Below, in pieces: positions 12,001-28,880 of a stretch of 64,000 nt of DNA. Position 1 is the first letter of the stretch. Every line of letters starts with the position of its first letter. A program made the translations under genes and the position numbers. The stretch is from Caenorhabditis elegans. Taxonomy: Eukaryota > Nematoda > Chromadorea > Rhabditida > Rhabditidae. The notes under the pieces were generated by a model. It saw only the letters and a program-made list of their open reading frames with translations, made no database searches and was not told the origin of the DNA. The stretch spans positions 14,756,001 through 14,820,000 of the forward strand of contig NC_003284.9 of the NCBI RefSeq assembly GCF_000002985.6, written 5' to 3'.

Positions 12001-15000
12001 ATTTTGCGCCAAGCTGCGGAACCCCGAACGTGTCGGCCGCTCCAAATAACTACCTTTCGCACTTCATTGCACACACACAGATGTGCGCGGCATGAGGCCC
12101 GCATTTCGCGCCTCACTCGGCTGTGAGCCCTACTTTCAACTTACTGTGGAAGAACAGAATGGATCAGCTCCGTCAACTGCTTTGTAGTTGCCAAGATAGT
12201 CGAAGAAGACGTATGGGGTGTAGAAATCACATTGAGTTGGGTCAGTCACATTCTTGCAACATCTTGCAACAAGAGCGTTGTATTCACTAAAATTTAAATT
12301 TGAGTTTAAGTTATGAAAAGTCGAAGAATCTACTTTTCTCCGAAAAGTCCATATGTGTAGAGTTGGAAGATAGCAGAGTTCACTTGCAGCTTGGTAGTCA
12401 ATTCTCCATTACCGATGGCGATTCCCTGAAATTTTGAACATGGGCAAACACTGACAAAGAAATAAATAAAATTCTCGCTCCAACTATGAAAATCAGCCTT
12501 GCCTTAAAGTTTATGTTAATTTCTCCGGCACTGAGCATCTGCAGAAGGAGCTTCGACAGGGTTGGAATGTATACTCCACCATATGACTCTCCGGTGATGT
12601 AAAATGGATTTTGCTTGTATTGTGGGAAGATGTTGTTGAAAAAGTCTTTGAGAGCGTTATAGTTGTCCGAAGCAGTCAAGTCATCTCCATAAGTGTAATC
12701 GTTAGCAACCGTTGAGTATGAGTATCCTACTTGGTGTGGACTCTCGAGGTAGAGAACATTGGCAAACTGAAATTAAATCATGTCTCTGCTTTGTCCTTTT
12801 TTTTTAAATTATCGTACTTTATTCCAGGAGTGAACATTCTCATACAATGTTTGCCCGTCTTTATTCGGACGGAATGGTCCGTTTTCTGTGAGCATTCCCC
12901 ATAGGGAAGAACTTCCAGGTCCACCATTCAACCAGAGCAGCACTGGGCTGTTGGTGGGGTCATTCTGAGATTCTACGAACCAATAGTGGAAACGGTGGGT
13001 GTCTGAAGCGTTCAAGTATCCCGAGTATTGATTGAAATTGATTTGGTATGTGAGTCCTGGTAGATTCACAATCTGAAAAAAAAAGAAATTAGAGATCAAT
13101 AGGCCAAATTCCAAAATAGATCATGAGCACACTACATTCAAAGTGTGATTCTTTTTGCCAAAAGCTACACTCACCTTATCAGCATCACGACGAGTAGCTG
13201 GCGCGGCAAGTTGTTGATAAGCGGGCAGCAATGGCGCGGCGACTTTGTTAACTCGGCTGAGGCAATTGTTGAAAAACAGTCCTAAGACGAAGTCGCGATA
13301 TAGTTGTAGCGATTGTGACGGACGGTTTTGTGGTGCGAAGTGACCGCCACCCTGTAATAATGGGAAATTGCATTCGCTGACGCAATAAGGAAAATTTTTG
13401 AAAAACTTTAAAGGTATTGAAAAAGTATCATAGAAGTATACGATATGATATCGATAAAGAATCTTGTATCAATTTATCAAAAGTTCGAAAATTTCAACTA
13501 GATATTCTTGAAAGTTGTATTATGTAATTCTCGAATTTGCTGAAACTATAAACTTACTCTAATGGATGCGATATGAAAATTGCTCGAGTAACTAGTAATA
13601 ACTCCACCATCCATCCACACAAATGCTGCCGAATCATAGTTATGTCTCCAAATGCGATCCTCGGTTGTGTTCAACTTGAGAGCTGCCGCAATTTCTTGTC
13701 CAAATCTTTGAGCACCAATAAAGTTGCTCCAGAGATCCAGATCTCCATTGTAGATCATGATTTTCATGTTATTTTGAGCATACTTCTCGGATGTTAGAAT
13801 TGAGGAAATTCGGATTTGCAAATCCGTTGAGAGTTCTCCGTATGTCAGATTTCTGATCATATTATTGTTAAGTACTACATAGTATGCAAACTGCTCACCT
13901 GCAAGTCTGGAAGTTTGTACTTGCATTCACACTAACATGAAGTGCAGCTTGAACATCTTGTCTGTTTAAATAAGCGGCGGTGGCTGAAAGTGCAAAGCAT
14001 GGATATCCTCTGAATGAGTCCGTTGAGTTGTAGTTATCTACAGCTGCCTGAAAGTTACTTCCTAATGTCAAGCGTTAAGCGTTATGTTCAATACATTAAT
14101 TCCAAGTTGTTTGAAGGATGTTTGCCATGCAGCTTGGTTTCTGTAGCAGTCTTCGTTGATGTTTGTGTTGTCAATTCTGAAACCAAATTGATACAGAATG
14201 TTCAAGTATGGAAATGACTAAAAGCTTGAACATGTGTTCAAATAGATGGTCAGTAAATTTATAGAATCAATTGTATCAAAAGTTCATTTCTAAAAATCAA
14301 AAGTTCATTTCTAGTTGTAGCTGTGTGATCAAGTAAATCGATAATATCAAACTAAAGGCTAAAATGAATTTAATTTACATTGATTTCAGAACACCCCCTT
14401 CTTGTAAGTACTATCTTATTGGCTCTAAAATTTTAAATTGTTGCGTTGTTGCAATCTGGTCTTTGTTCTCTAATATTTTGTGACCATAGCACTTTCCCCT
14501 CATTTTGATGACTTTCCATTCCCAATTTCACAAGTGATAAAATCAAGTGTGCATTCCAAATTAAAAACGATCAAAAACCACGTACTGATAATTTGACCAA
14601 GTGGCAATTGCGTTGTCAGCTTTGGTTCTGCATGCTGTGTTACTGTTGAAAAAATCGCAAGTTTGGGTGGAAGCATTTGTGCAACAAACTGATTTGAGAT
14701 CGTCATATTGTCTGAAAATAAATTCAAAATGATAAATGATAGAAAAATAGGTCCAACTTTGATCCGGCAAATCCATGAGTGTAGTAGAATGGGATGAGAC
14801 TGTTGTATTGGAGGCGAGCACTCAAGTCACCATTTGCAAGAAGAAGTCCCTGAATTTTTCAAAAATTTCATTTTTAAAATTTCCCAGCAAACTTCAGAAT
14901 TGAACTATGATAAGAATAAATAGAAACTCATAAAATTTGTTTTAATGTATCTGATAGTGTTGCAACAACTTTTGTAGATAACTCACTCGAATATTAACTG

Positions 15001-15824
15001 GAGAGGTAACAATGTCCGGTCTTGGAGTGTTATTCACCATCAGAGATTCTACCAACGACGAAGCAAAGAAAGATCCGTATCCTTCACCAGCAATGTAGAG
15101 ATCAGAGTTTAGCATATTTGGATACACCGTATAGAAATCCATGAGAGCGTTAAGAAGAGCACCAGTTACGTAGCTGTCGTCTTGAAAGAGATTTTGTTGC
15201 CATGAGAAGCCGGCGCCCGGACCGTCGATGGCAAGCAAATTGGACACCTTGTTCCAAGCAAACACATTTTCATACACCGTCTGACTATCACTAGACACAT
15301 GGAATGGGCCGATTTCCTGGATCTGCCCGAAAACTGAACTACATCCCGGACCTCCATTAATCCAAAGAAGGAGCGTATCATTGGAAGGGGTCAGTTGAGA
15401 TTCGATTAACCTGAAATTGTTTTATTTTGTTTGGTAGTCAAGGTTCAGTATCCAGATAATAAAATGTTTAGATTAATATCTTGAACTTACCAATAGTGAA
15501 GATTGTTGTAGTTTTTGTTGGGATCAGAGTTGAGGTAACCCGCATACTGTTTGAAGTTCACCTAAAAGGTAATGTGTTTAATCAACCTGCGAACTTTTTT
15601 AGTTGTTTAAATTTTACCTAAAAACACAGAAATTTGGAATAAAATAATTCTGCATACATATTTTCAAAAAACAAAAATATAAAATGTATTATTACCTGAA
15701 AAATAGTCCCTGGCAGTTGATTAACCAAATCGGCCTGGGCTCTCGTGGTCGGCGTGGTTTGTCCATTCCGCAACGGCGCTAATAGTAGTAACAAACAAAG
15801 GAGTAAAATTTGATGCGCCGCCAT
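6036..15824 (-). CDS. four-domain serine carboxypeptidase (S10) protein
   Basis: 35 exons: 15824-15696, 15561-15491, 15410-14987, 14849-14758, 14711-14586, 14176-14095, 14047-13899, 13852-13558, 13351-13175, 13072-12818, 12766-12503, 12425-12334, 12286-12145, 11808-11659, 11612-11470, 11417-11222, 11165-11088, 11040-10396, 10069-9983, 9932-9759, 9711-9620, 9572-9429, 9381-8856, 8511-8302, 8256-8093, 8044-7882, 7827-7738, 7688-7426, 7379-7253, 7205-7086, 7034-6892, 6845-6777, 6730-6619, 6571-6452, 6407-6036. The frame is open throughout, giving 2161 aa. A signal peptide leads ([12 protein letters not shown]). Four cathepsin-A-like domains follow, each with LLWLNGGPG-type oxyanion, nucleophile, NGD-type Asp and GSGHxVPxDRP His motifs. 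Nucleophiles: domain 2 GESYGG (Ser661), domain 3 GESYGG (Ser1230), domain 4 GESYAG (Ser1750). Domain 1 reads GEGYGS with Gly177, so it should be inactive. A Thr-rich mucin-like stretch and a hydrophobic end ([12 protein letters not shown]) suggest surface anchoring. The family removes C-terminal residues from peptides in lysosome or lumen. Exon 11 uses a GC donor. It fits my memory of C. elegans locus Y16B4A.2, not verified. Confidence 0.92.
11851..12132. mobile_element. hAT-type MITE, TAGGGCTC family, copy 2, perfect TSD
   Basis: 282 bp with ends TAGGGCTC and GAGCCCTA, flanked on both sides by the identical octamer CTTTCAAC (11843-11850 and 12133-12140). It is homologous to the block at 653-942. 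It lies in intron 13 of the carboxypeptidase gene. The right-hand duplication covers intron positions +5 to +12, so insertion was only four bases inside the intron and left the donor GTAAGTT intact. Confidence 0.88.
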
Positions 15825-16257
15825 TCGTATTGCACAAATGATGATGGCAATCACTATCAGTGCCCGAGCATCGCTTTTATAGAATAATGAAAGGAAATTT
15901 TACAAGCACACAGTTCAGTCGTTTCAGCGTTTCAGTCGTAAAATTTTGTTTCGTGAGCGTTGATATGTAAAGTGAGTTGACATTGTGAAATAAGTGCTGG
16001 ATGGTACAAGACGTTCCGATGTCGAAAAATAGAAGGACGAGAAAAAAAAAACAACGCTGTCGTAAACCTGCTCTTTAAGTTTAGTCTGCCGATTGAAGCT
16101 GTGTATTAAAATATTTCTGTCAAGCATTTTTAAAAGGGAAGAATTAATTTCCCCACCATTATCAGAAAAAATTTCAAATGAATGCAACAAATCTAAAGCT
16201 ATGTTATTGTATTTAATATTTGTATTACAAACTGCAAATACTGGAAAACTGTACAAA

Positions 16258-16446
16258 CACGTGGTGTCAGAGTGTCTTATTTCGGTTTGATCTGCGTAGA
16301 TCTACAAAAAATGCGGGAGAAGAGACGCAGAGTTCTCAACTGATTTCTCATGGTTAAAAATGTGCTGACGTCACATTTTTTTTTGGGAGAAAAATTCCCG
16401 CATTTTTTGTAGATCAAACCGTGATGGGACAGCCTGGCACCACGTG
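16258..16446. mobile_element. palindromic non-autonomous element, copy 1
   Basis: Outer ends CACGTGGTG and CACCACGTG. The inner arms GATCTACAAAAAATGCGGG and its exact reverse complement are 19 bp each. A second copy sits at 26322-26502 in an unc-3 intron. Structure of a foldback or MITE; superfamily not determined. Confidence 0.75.
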
Positions 16447-16586
16447 CATAAACAATATTCTTTATACAAACGGGGTGGTTCATAATTATGGGGTCCAGTT
16501 TACAACAGTGCAACTTTTTTTTGAAGTTGGAACAACACAACTGAATACCTACTTTAATTGCAGAAAAACCTTATGCATTCAAGTGG

Positions 16587-17640
16587 CTACAAGACCTCGC
16601 GTTCCGAAACTACAAATAAAATAAAACCCAATATAACACAACTTATATAATAATATTTCAGCTTCAATTCAACACCATGATAAATATTTTTGATAATTCC
16701 AGCATCCCTGAAAACGAACTTTGCGCACTCACTCACACCTGGAAACATCTTAGCAACTACGGTAGATCTGAAACATCGTTGCTTTAGTGAAAAGAAAAAT
16801 ACCGACTTGAGAACAATATTCTGTGTATATAAATGTTTTATCAAAGCAATTGTGATAACTTCGCCAAGTTGATAACTATGAGCAATATTACACTTCACTT
16901 GCACGACTTCAAATGCTGGCTCCTGGCTTGTTCCTAAAAGAAGATGGTCACAAATAGCCAAACACTCTACATTCTTGATTCCAGATACCGTAATCTGCAA
17001 TAGGACACACGAATCTCCATCAATTTTCTTCGCTATCCTCTCATCCTCTCCCATCTCTTTATTTTTTTGTGCTTCTTCCGTTTTTTTTGTGTTGCCTTCT
17101 TCAGTGTTGTCTGTCTGACCTCTCACGTCTCAATTGTTGAAGATTGTGAAGAAGTATGCACAAAAGAGGACCAAGGCGTGGTATGCTATGCTTTCTAGGA
17201 TGATTGATGAAATCCTTCACTTGACTTTTCTGTGTGTCATACAACTATTTTCTGTAATATTTTTGGTGAGCCACCACACCAGGCTTGAACGTGAAAGGGG
17301 TGCGAACAATCTTCCCCCAGCTGCCCCCCCATTTTTTTGCTGTAGAGATTTTCAAAGTTTCGCGCCGTGCCTTCCGGCTAATCAGGCATATCTCCATAAC
17401 CATAATTCACAGTCAGCTGGCTCAATCCTCACACTCGCTCCGTTATTCCTCTCCTTGTTGCATCTATCAGGCGTACTTGGACGGGAGGCCGTCGGACCCA
17501 AACCGCTTGTGACATATAAGAGATTAATCTTTTGCAGAGTCGGTTGTGTAGCTGGTGTTGTTGCCTCCCACTTGATCCGAAAACTGTGGCATGAGTTTGA
17601 CAGCTCCGCTAAGAGCTGGCCAGATGAACTTCTATGATGA
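16587..17640 (-). other. coding-like fragments, no gene model closed
   Basis: On the minus strand an open stretch about 17100-16590 has protein-like composition (for example GDSCVLLQITVSGIKN, then QLGEVITIALIKHLYTQN), and a second at about 17632-17530 follows a possible TAG acceptor (KFIWPALSGAVKLMPQFSDQ). I could not join them with normal introns: the candidate intron after HLYTQNIVLK is only 39 bases with a poor GTCGGT donor. The long open frame starts at GTG, not ATG; the first ATG inside it is at about 17052. This may be a decayed gene, a small gene I mis-splice, or chance. No family recognised. Confidence 0.25.
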
Positions 17641-20079
17641 ACCTTATAATCCTGTATTAAATCTTCACATTCAACCGTAAGTTGTTTTACATGGCTTTTT
17701 AGGCTGCCTTGAAAAACTTGATGCTGGAAAATTGAGCAGAATCTTAATAAATAAATAAAGAGAATCTGGTATGGGAGCTGTACTGATCTGAGGCTCCGGA
17801 ATACTGGAAGTTGTTAAAATAAAATTTATTTATTTTTGGGTTTGATACCGTTCAGACGTAACTCCTTAATTAAATTTGTCTTAGTAAAAGTCGAAGAGGT
17901 TCTACTAGAAGTTAATTCAAATTTATTACGTTTGGTACACAATTTCAAAAACAAGTCCATAATTATGGACCACCCTGTAGGATTAGGTGTTTGTGTATTA
18001 TATGCCATCATATCTAGGTTATTCATTAATAACCATTACAAAGAAATTTGTTCAATTTTTGAGCTTAGGTTAATATTATTTCCAAGCATACTTCATACTA
18101 AACATATCATTCAATGGGTTAAATAATCTGGAAATTATAATATACAACTACATAGATATACAACTATTTCTTAACTAGGAATGAGCCCCCTAAATCACAA
18201 AAATACACCTTGTAAGCATCTTTTCTAAACCTGTCTATTTTCTAAAAACATTTTGATACCATATTCCTGAATACCAAAATGTGTATCTTTAAGGTGATTC
18301 ATACCTCATTATTATGTTTGAAAGCCTCCTCATTCTCAATGCACTATTGGCTAAAGTTTTAGTCATTCTAACGAATCTATGACAATAGCTGTATACTAGC
18401 TATCACAAGCTAAATATCTCTTCGCTCATAATATTTTCCGTCTATCCTCAAACTCAACAGTTGTATATTCTCTTTTGACTTTGCTTCAATTAGCCGTACT
18501 CGGGCTCGTTGCCTAACAACCCACCCTCGGAATTGATAGCCACTATCATCCTTCTTTTTTGTCCATAACAGCCACTCTTATTAGTATTGCTTGGTGAGCG
18601 TTAATATTATTATCTGATGAATACTCAAACCTTGGAATCCTTGCTTTTCAGCAATTCTGGTGTCTTTGCGGACCTTCAAAGGTAAGATAGAACTTCTAGG
18701 ACGACACTTTTGAAATAGAAGAGACCCAACTCCTTTTTTTTTGATGACGTTAGCGGGATTTCATTCCCAAAGGGGAAATTGTAAGGTGTTCATGGCTTGC
18801 GATACATTCTTGAGCTTTATTGGCGATGAGTTTAGTAAGTCTAGAATTATGTTTGAAACACTTAAATTAACAATTAACTTAGTAAGTATAACGTCATTTC
18901 TATAGCGTCATACGTTGTTATGATTCAGGTGCTGATGTTGAAGATGAACTTTTAGAAATAATTCAAAAAGTACATCATCTTGTTGTTCCCAAACGTTTTT
19001 GTAATCCATATTTCTTTCATTTTTCTGCTTGGATTTGAGCATTTTGTTTTTACATAAATTTCTCAATTCCTTCCGAATCTAGAATCCCGTACATGGTGAA
19101 TGATGAGATTTGGGCTATTGAGATGTTACAAATTGCGTAGATGGCTACAAACTGATAACTGGAAACAAGTGGACAGAGAGAGGCCATCTCCGTTTCGCGC
19201 GTTTCGGTTATATATCTCTTATTGCTAGTCCAGAAATATTTGCATATTTCGAAAACGGGGCAGAGCACTCACAAACCCACACACAAACACACATACCAGT
19301 TATACGAGTTCGCAGCTGTCTTGTCGGATTTCAAACCATTTACATATATGACAGAGTGAAGTGAGGAGCCCACGAGCACACCACATATCACCATGTTTGG
19401 GAAAGATAGTAGAATGCTTCACTTTTTGTGTTGAGTTTTTTTTTTCTGAAATGGGTGAAGGCGTAGGAGCAAAGGAGCAAAGACAAGGAATCGTCTTCTG
19501 AACATTTATACAACAAATATTACAATTTCCAATAATCAATTATTAAACATAACATGAAGTCTGTTTCATTTCATTAAAGAGATAATTGCATTTTATGTTA
19601 GCTACTCGAAAAGTAGATTTTATTAATTGTTATGTTCGTAAAAATGTTCGTTCAAAACATTTATCAAAAACTCAGAAAATAACATTACTGTCTAGATCAC
19701 GAAATCTAAAGGGAATTGAAATATAAAAATTTTTCATAATAGCAGCTATACAATAACAAAATAGCATTATCCCAAAAAATATTTTTAAGGGTTTTTTTTA
19801 GGAATTTCAGATAACCCATTTTCGTTTTAAATTAAATTAAAAAATTAAACCCATTTTCGTAATGAGATTTTTTGTACACTTTTTGAAAATGTTTCATGGC
19901 GGATCTGAACTTTGAAAACAATATTTCGTTTGCATATCGAATTATAATTTTTAGGCCTAAAAATAAAAATAGTACAGGGTTGGTCATTATCAAATTTTAC
20001 ACAAGTATCAAAATATGGTTAAGATGTTTTTTCTAAAATAAATTACAGTTTTATTACGGAACGAAAATACATTCAATAA

Positions 20080-20081
<2 letters not shown>
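17641..20081. other. intergenic upstream of unc-3
   Basis: AT-rich with no convincing gene. One 30-base segment (18652-18681) is bracketed by a good acceptor (TTGCTTTTCAG) and donor (GTAAGATAG) on the plus strand and could be a non-coding first-exon part. Otherwise I see nothing I can support. Confidence 0.4.

Positions 20082-20133
<52 letters not shown>
20082..20133. repeat. (AT)26 microsatellite
   Basis: 52 bases of uninterrupted alternating A and T about 450 bases upstream of the unc-3 first coding exon. Likely length-polymorphic. Confidence 0.95.
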
Positions 20134-20136
<3 letters not shown>

Positions 20137-20587
20137 ATTTTTGGGAACCTCTTAGCCAAGATTACGTAACAGAACAAAATATTTACTATGTTCATAAAAC
20201 ATGAAAAATATATAATTTTCATCTGCTTAAAAAAAAAAGTCGGTAGCGTTTTAAATGAGATCGCAATGGGAGAAGCACGAGAAATAATTATCTTTCGAGC
20301 CCAACTTCACCGAGTTGAAAAATTGAAGCACCCCCTAGTTCATCACATGTTTTTGGCTGGGTTTTCTCCCCGCCAAACCAAAACTTTGTCTATGCTTTTA
20401 TCTGTGCTTCATCGTTACTCCAACATCAGTAAAGCCGGAGCCGCAGTCAAATCGGCCCGTCGCCAGATTCCTTTTTAGCTACTCTCCCCTCAATGTTTTT
20501 CCTACTGTGTGCCCACCCATTGGCCCCTAGTGCGCAGTAGGCGGAGCTTGCGAAGCTCTGCCGAGCACGCTTGTGGATCTGTGTCTA

Positions 20588-27045
<6,458 letters not shown>

Positions 27046-28539
27046 GTTCTAGAAATGCTCCAACACTTTCCAACTTTCCACTCTTTCTCTTTTTCTTTAT
27101 CTTTCTTTCATTTTTTTCCCTTAATCCAAAATAGTGGCGCCCGAACCTCTAGAACTCATTTGTCTTGCGCGCTCGCTCCACCTCTTGTCAATAATTGTAT
27201 TGTGATACTTTGAACATTTTCTTGTCAGGAAACAGAGAACTCATGCAAATAATTACTTTGATCTTACAAGTTTTTTTCATCCAGTTAATCTTTAATCCTA
27301 AATCTCAACTCCATACAACGATCTCTTAGAATTTTTAAGTTAAATGTATAATAATGTTCGAATATTTGTCGTCCCACATAAGATGTTCATGACAACCTTC
27401 CAAAAGCAATATGATTCATGAACAGTATTCATCACCACACCCCTCTAATAATTTCACAACTCTATTTCATCTTATCACCCCATTTATCAACCCCCATCGC
27501 AACTTTGTGACATGTTCATTGTGTGCCGTGAATAAGTGAATAACTAATAAAATCAGACCATTCAAAATGTGGAAGAAGAACAAAATAACGTTGAAATACA
27601 TTCTTATCAAATCAAACTTGAAATGTAACGGACTCGTCGTTCAAATTGCGTCCAACGACAATGGAGTTGAGTGACAGGCACTGATGAAAGAAACCATTTT
27701 TCGTTGACAATTGCCACACGGTCTTTGGGTTTTTTTTTTGGTGTTGACATGATTGAGTAGCACGAGCGTGCAGATAACAGTTTCCATATAAATTTCATCT
27801 TTTCGCCGCTAACCCTACAATGACACTATGAAATCTGACGACCAACTTTCAAAGGTTTTATTTATCAGTTGCGACGTGACTTTTGAAGTTCATCGCTAAA
27901 TTTAGCGATGTTTGTGCGTCCGCGAGAAGATAGCAAGAAGGTTAGAAGAAAAGATTCATCACAAATCAACGTCAGACTTTATCAAACTATGAAAATAAGA
28001 AGAGTTGAAATACAAATAAATTTTAATACAAATACACTGGTAGCCCACGTGATGCATTGTGACACCGGAAATGGTTTGATATAAAACACCGGATGTAGAA
28101 TACATATTCTTTTAAAACTTTACAATAAAAAAAGGTGAATGTGAAAATAGGTCTATGATAAGATTTTGATATTCTGTGACAAAGTGTGTCATGTTGTTTT
28201 TGAGTTTGATTTTCAAAAAAAAACCAACAGAAACTGAAAATTCTGAATTTTCGAAATACAGAAAAACTGAAAAAAATTTGTTGGGAAAAGAACGTTAGAA
28301 TCACAAAAAAATAGGGTTTAATTTTCTCATATTTCATTAAAAATTTGGTTTTATTTGATTGCATATGATATCATTATCTAATTTTCAAATTATCACATTG
28401 CCAAAAACTATGAGAAATTTATGAAATCTGTAATGGTCTATTTTCAAAAATAAACGTTTTGTTTACCGCATTGGCTACTATTTAATACTATTAGAAAAAT
28501 AAACTGGGGATTTTGTCTAAATACATTTATAAGGATCCG

Positions 28540-28880
28540 GAACGACTGAATATCATAACAAAAAAATCTAAAACATGTTAGATTTTTCATAATTTCCGGT
28601 AAAAGTTTTGGCAAATTGGCAACATTTTGAAAAATATGAGCTTTTCAGGAAATCCAAAGCAATGTCGCATGTCTGACCCGTACAATGTTTTAATAGAAAC
28701 AATTAAAACTAAATTACAGTATACAAAATGTTGGAAAAATCTTTTTTTTTTTTGATCGACTTCCAAAAATTATGAGTGGCTAAGCCTGAGTAATTGTCAC
28801 TTTTTTCAATAAATTTTTCAAAAATTTATTGACTAATAAACTTTAGATTTACTTTTATAAACTTAAGATTTATTCTCTAA
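28540..28880 (-). repeat. dispersed AT-rich repeat, inverted copy
   Basis: Reads on the minus strand like 44640-44960: TTGGCAAATTGGCA, then TTTTTGATCGACTTCCAAAA and ATTATGAGTGGC on the plus strand are the reverse complements of the unit seen at 22640-23070. Confidence 0.65.

Noticed and set aside
20188-20478. 96-aa plus-strand ORF just before unc-3
   Set aside because: Does not join the unc-3 frame, ends in a stop before the first COE exon and has no recognisable domain; probably 5' flank.
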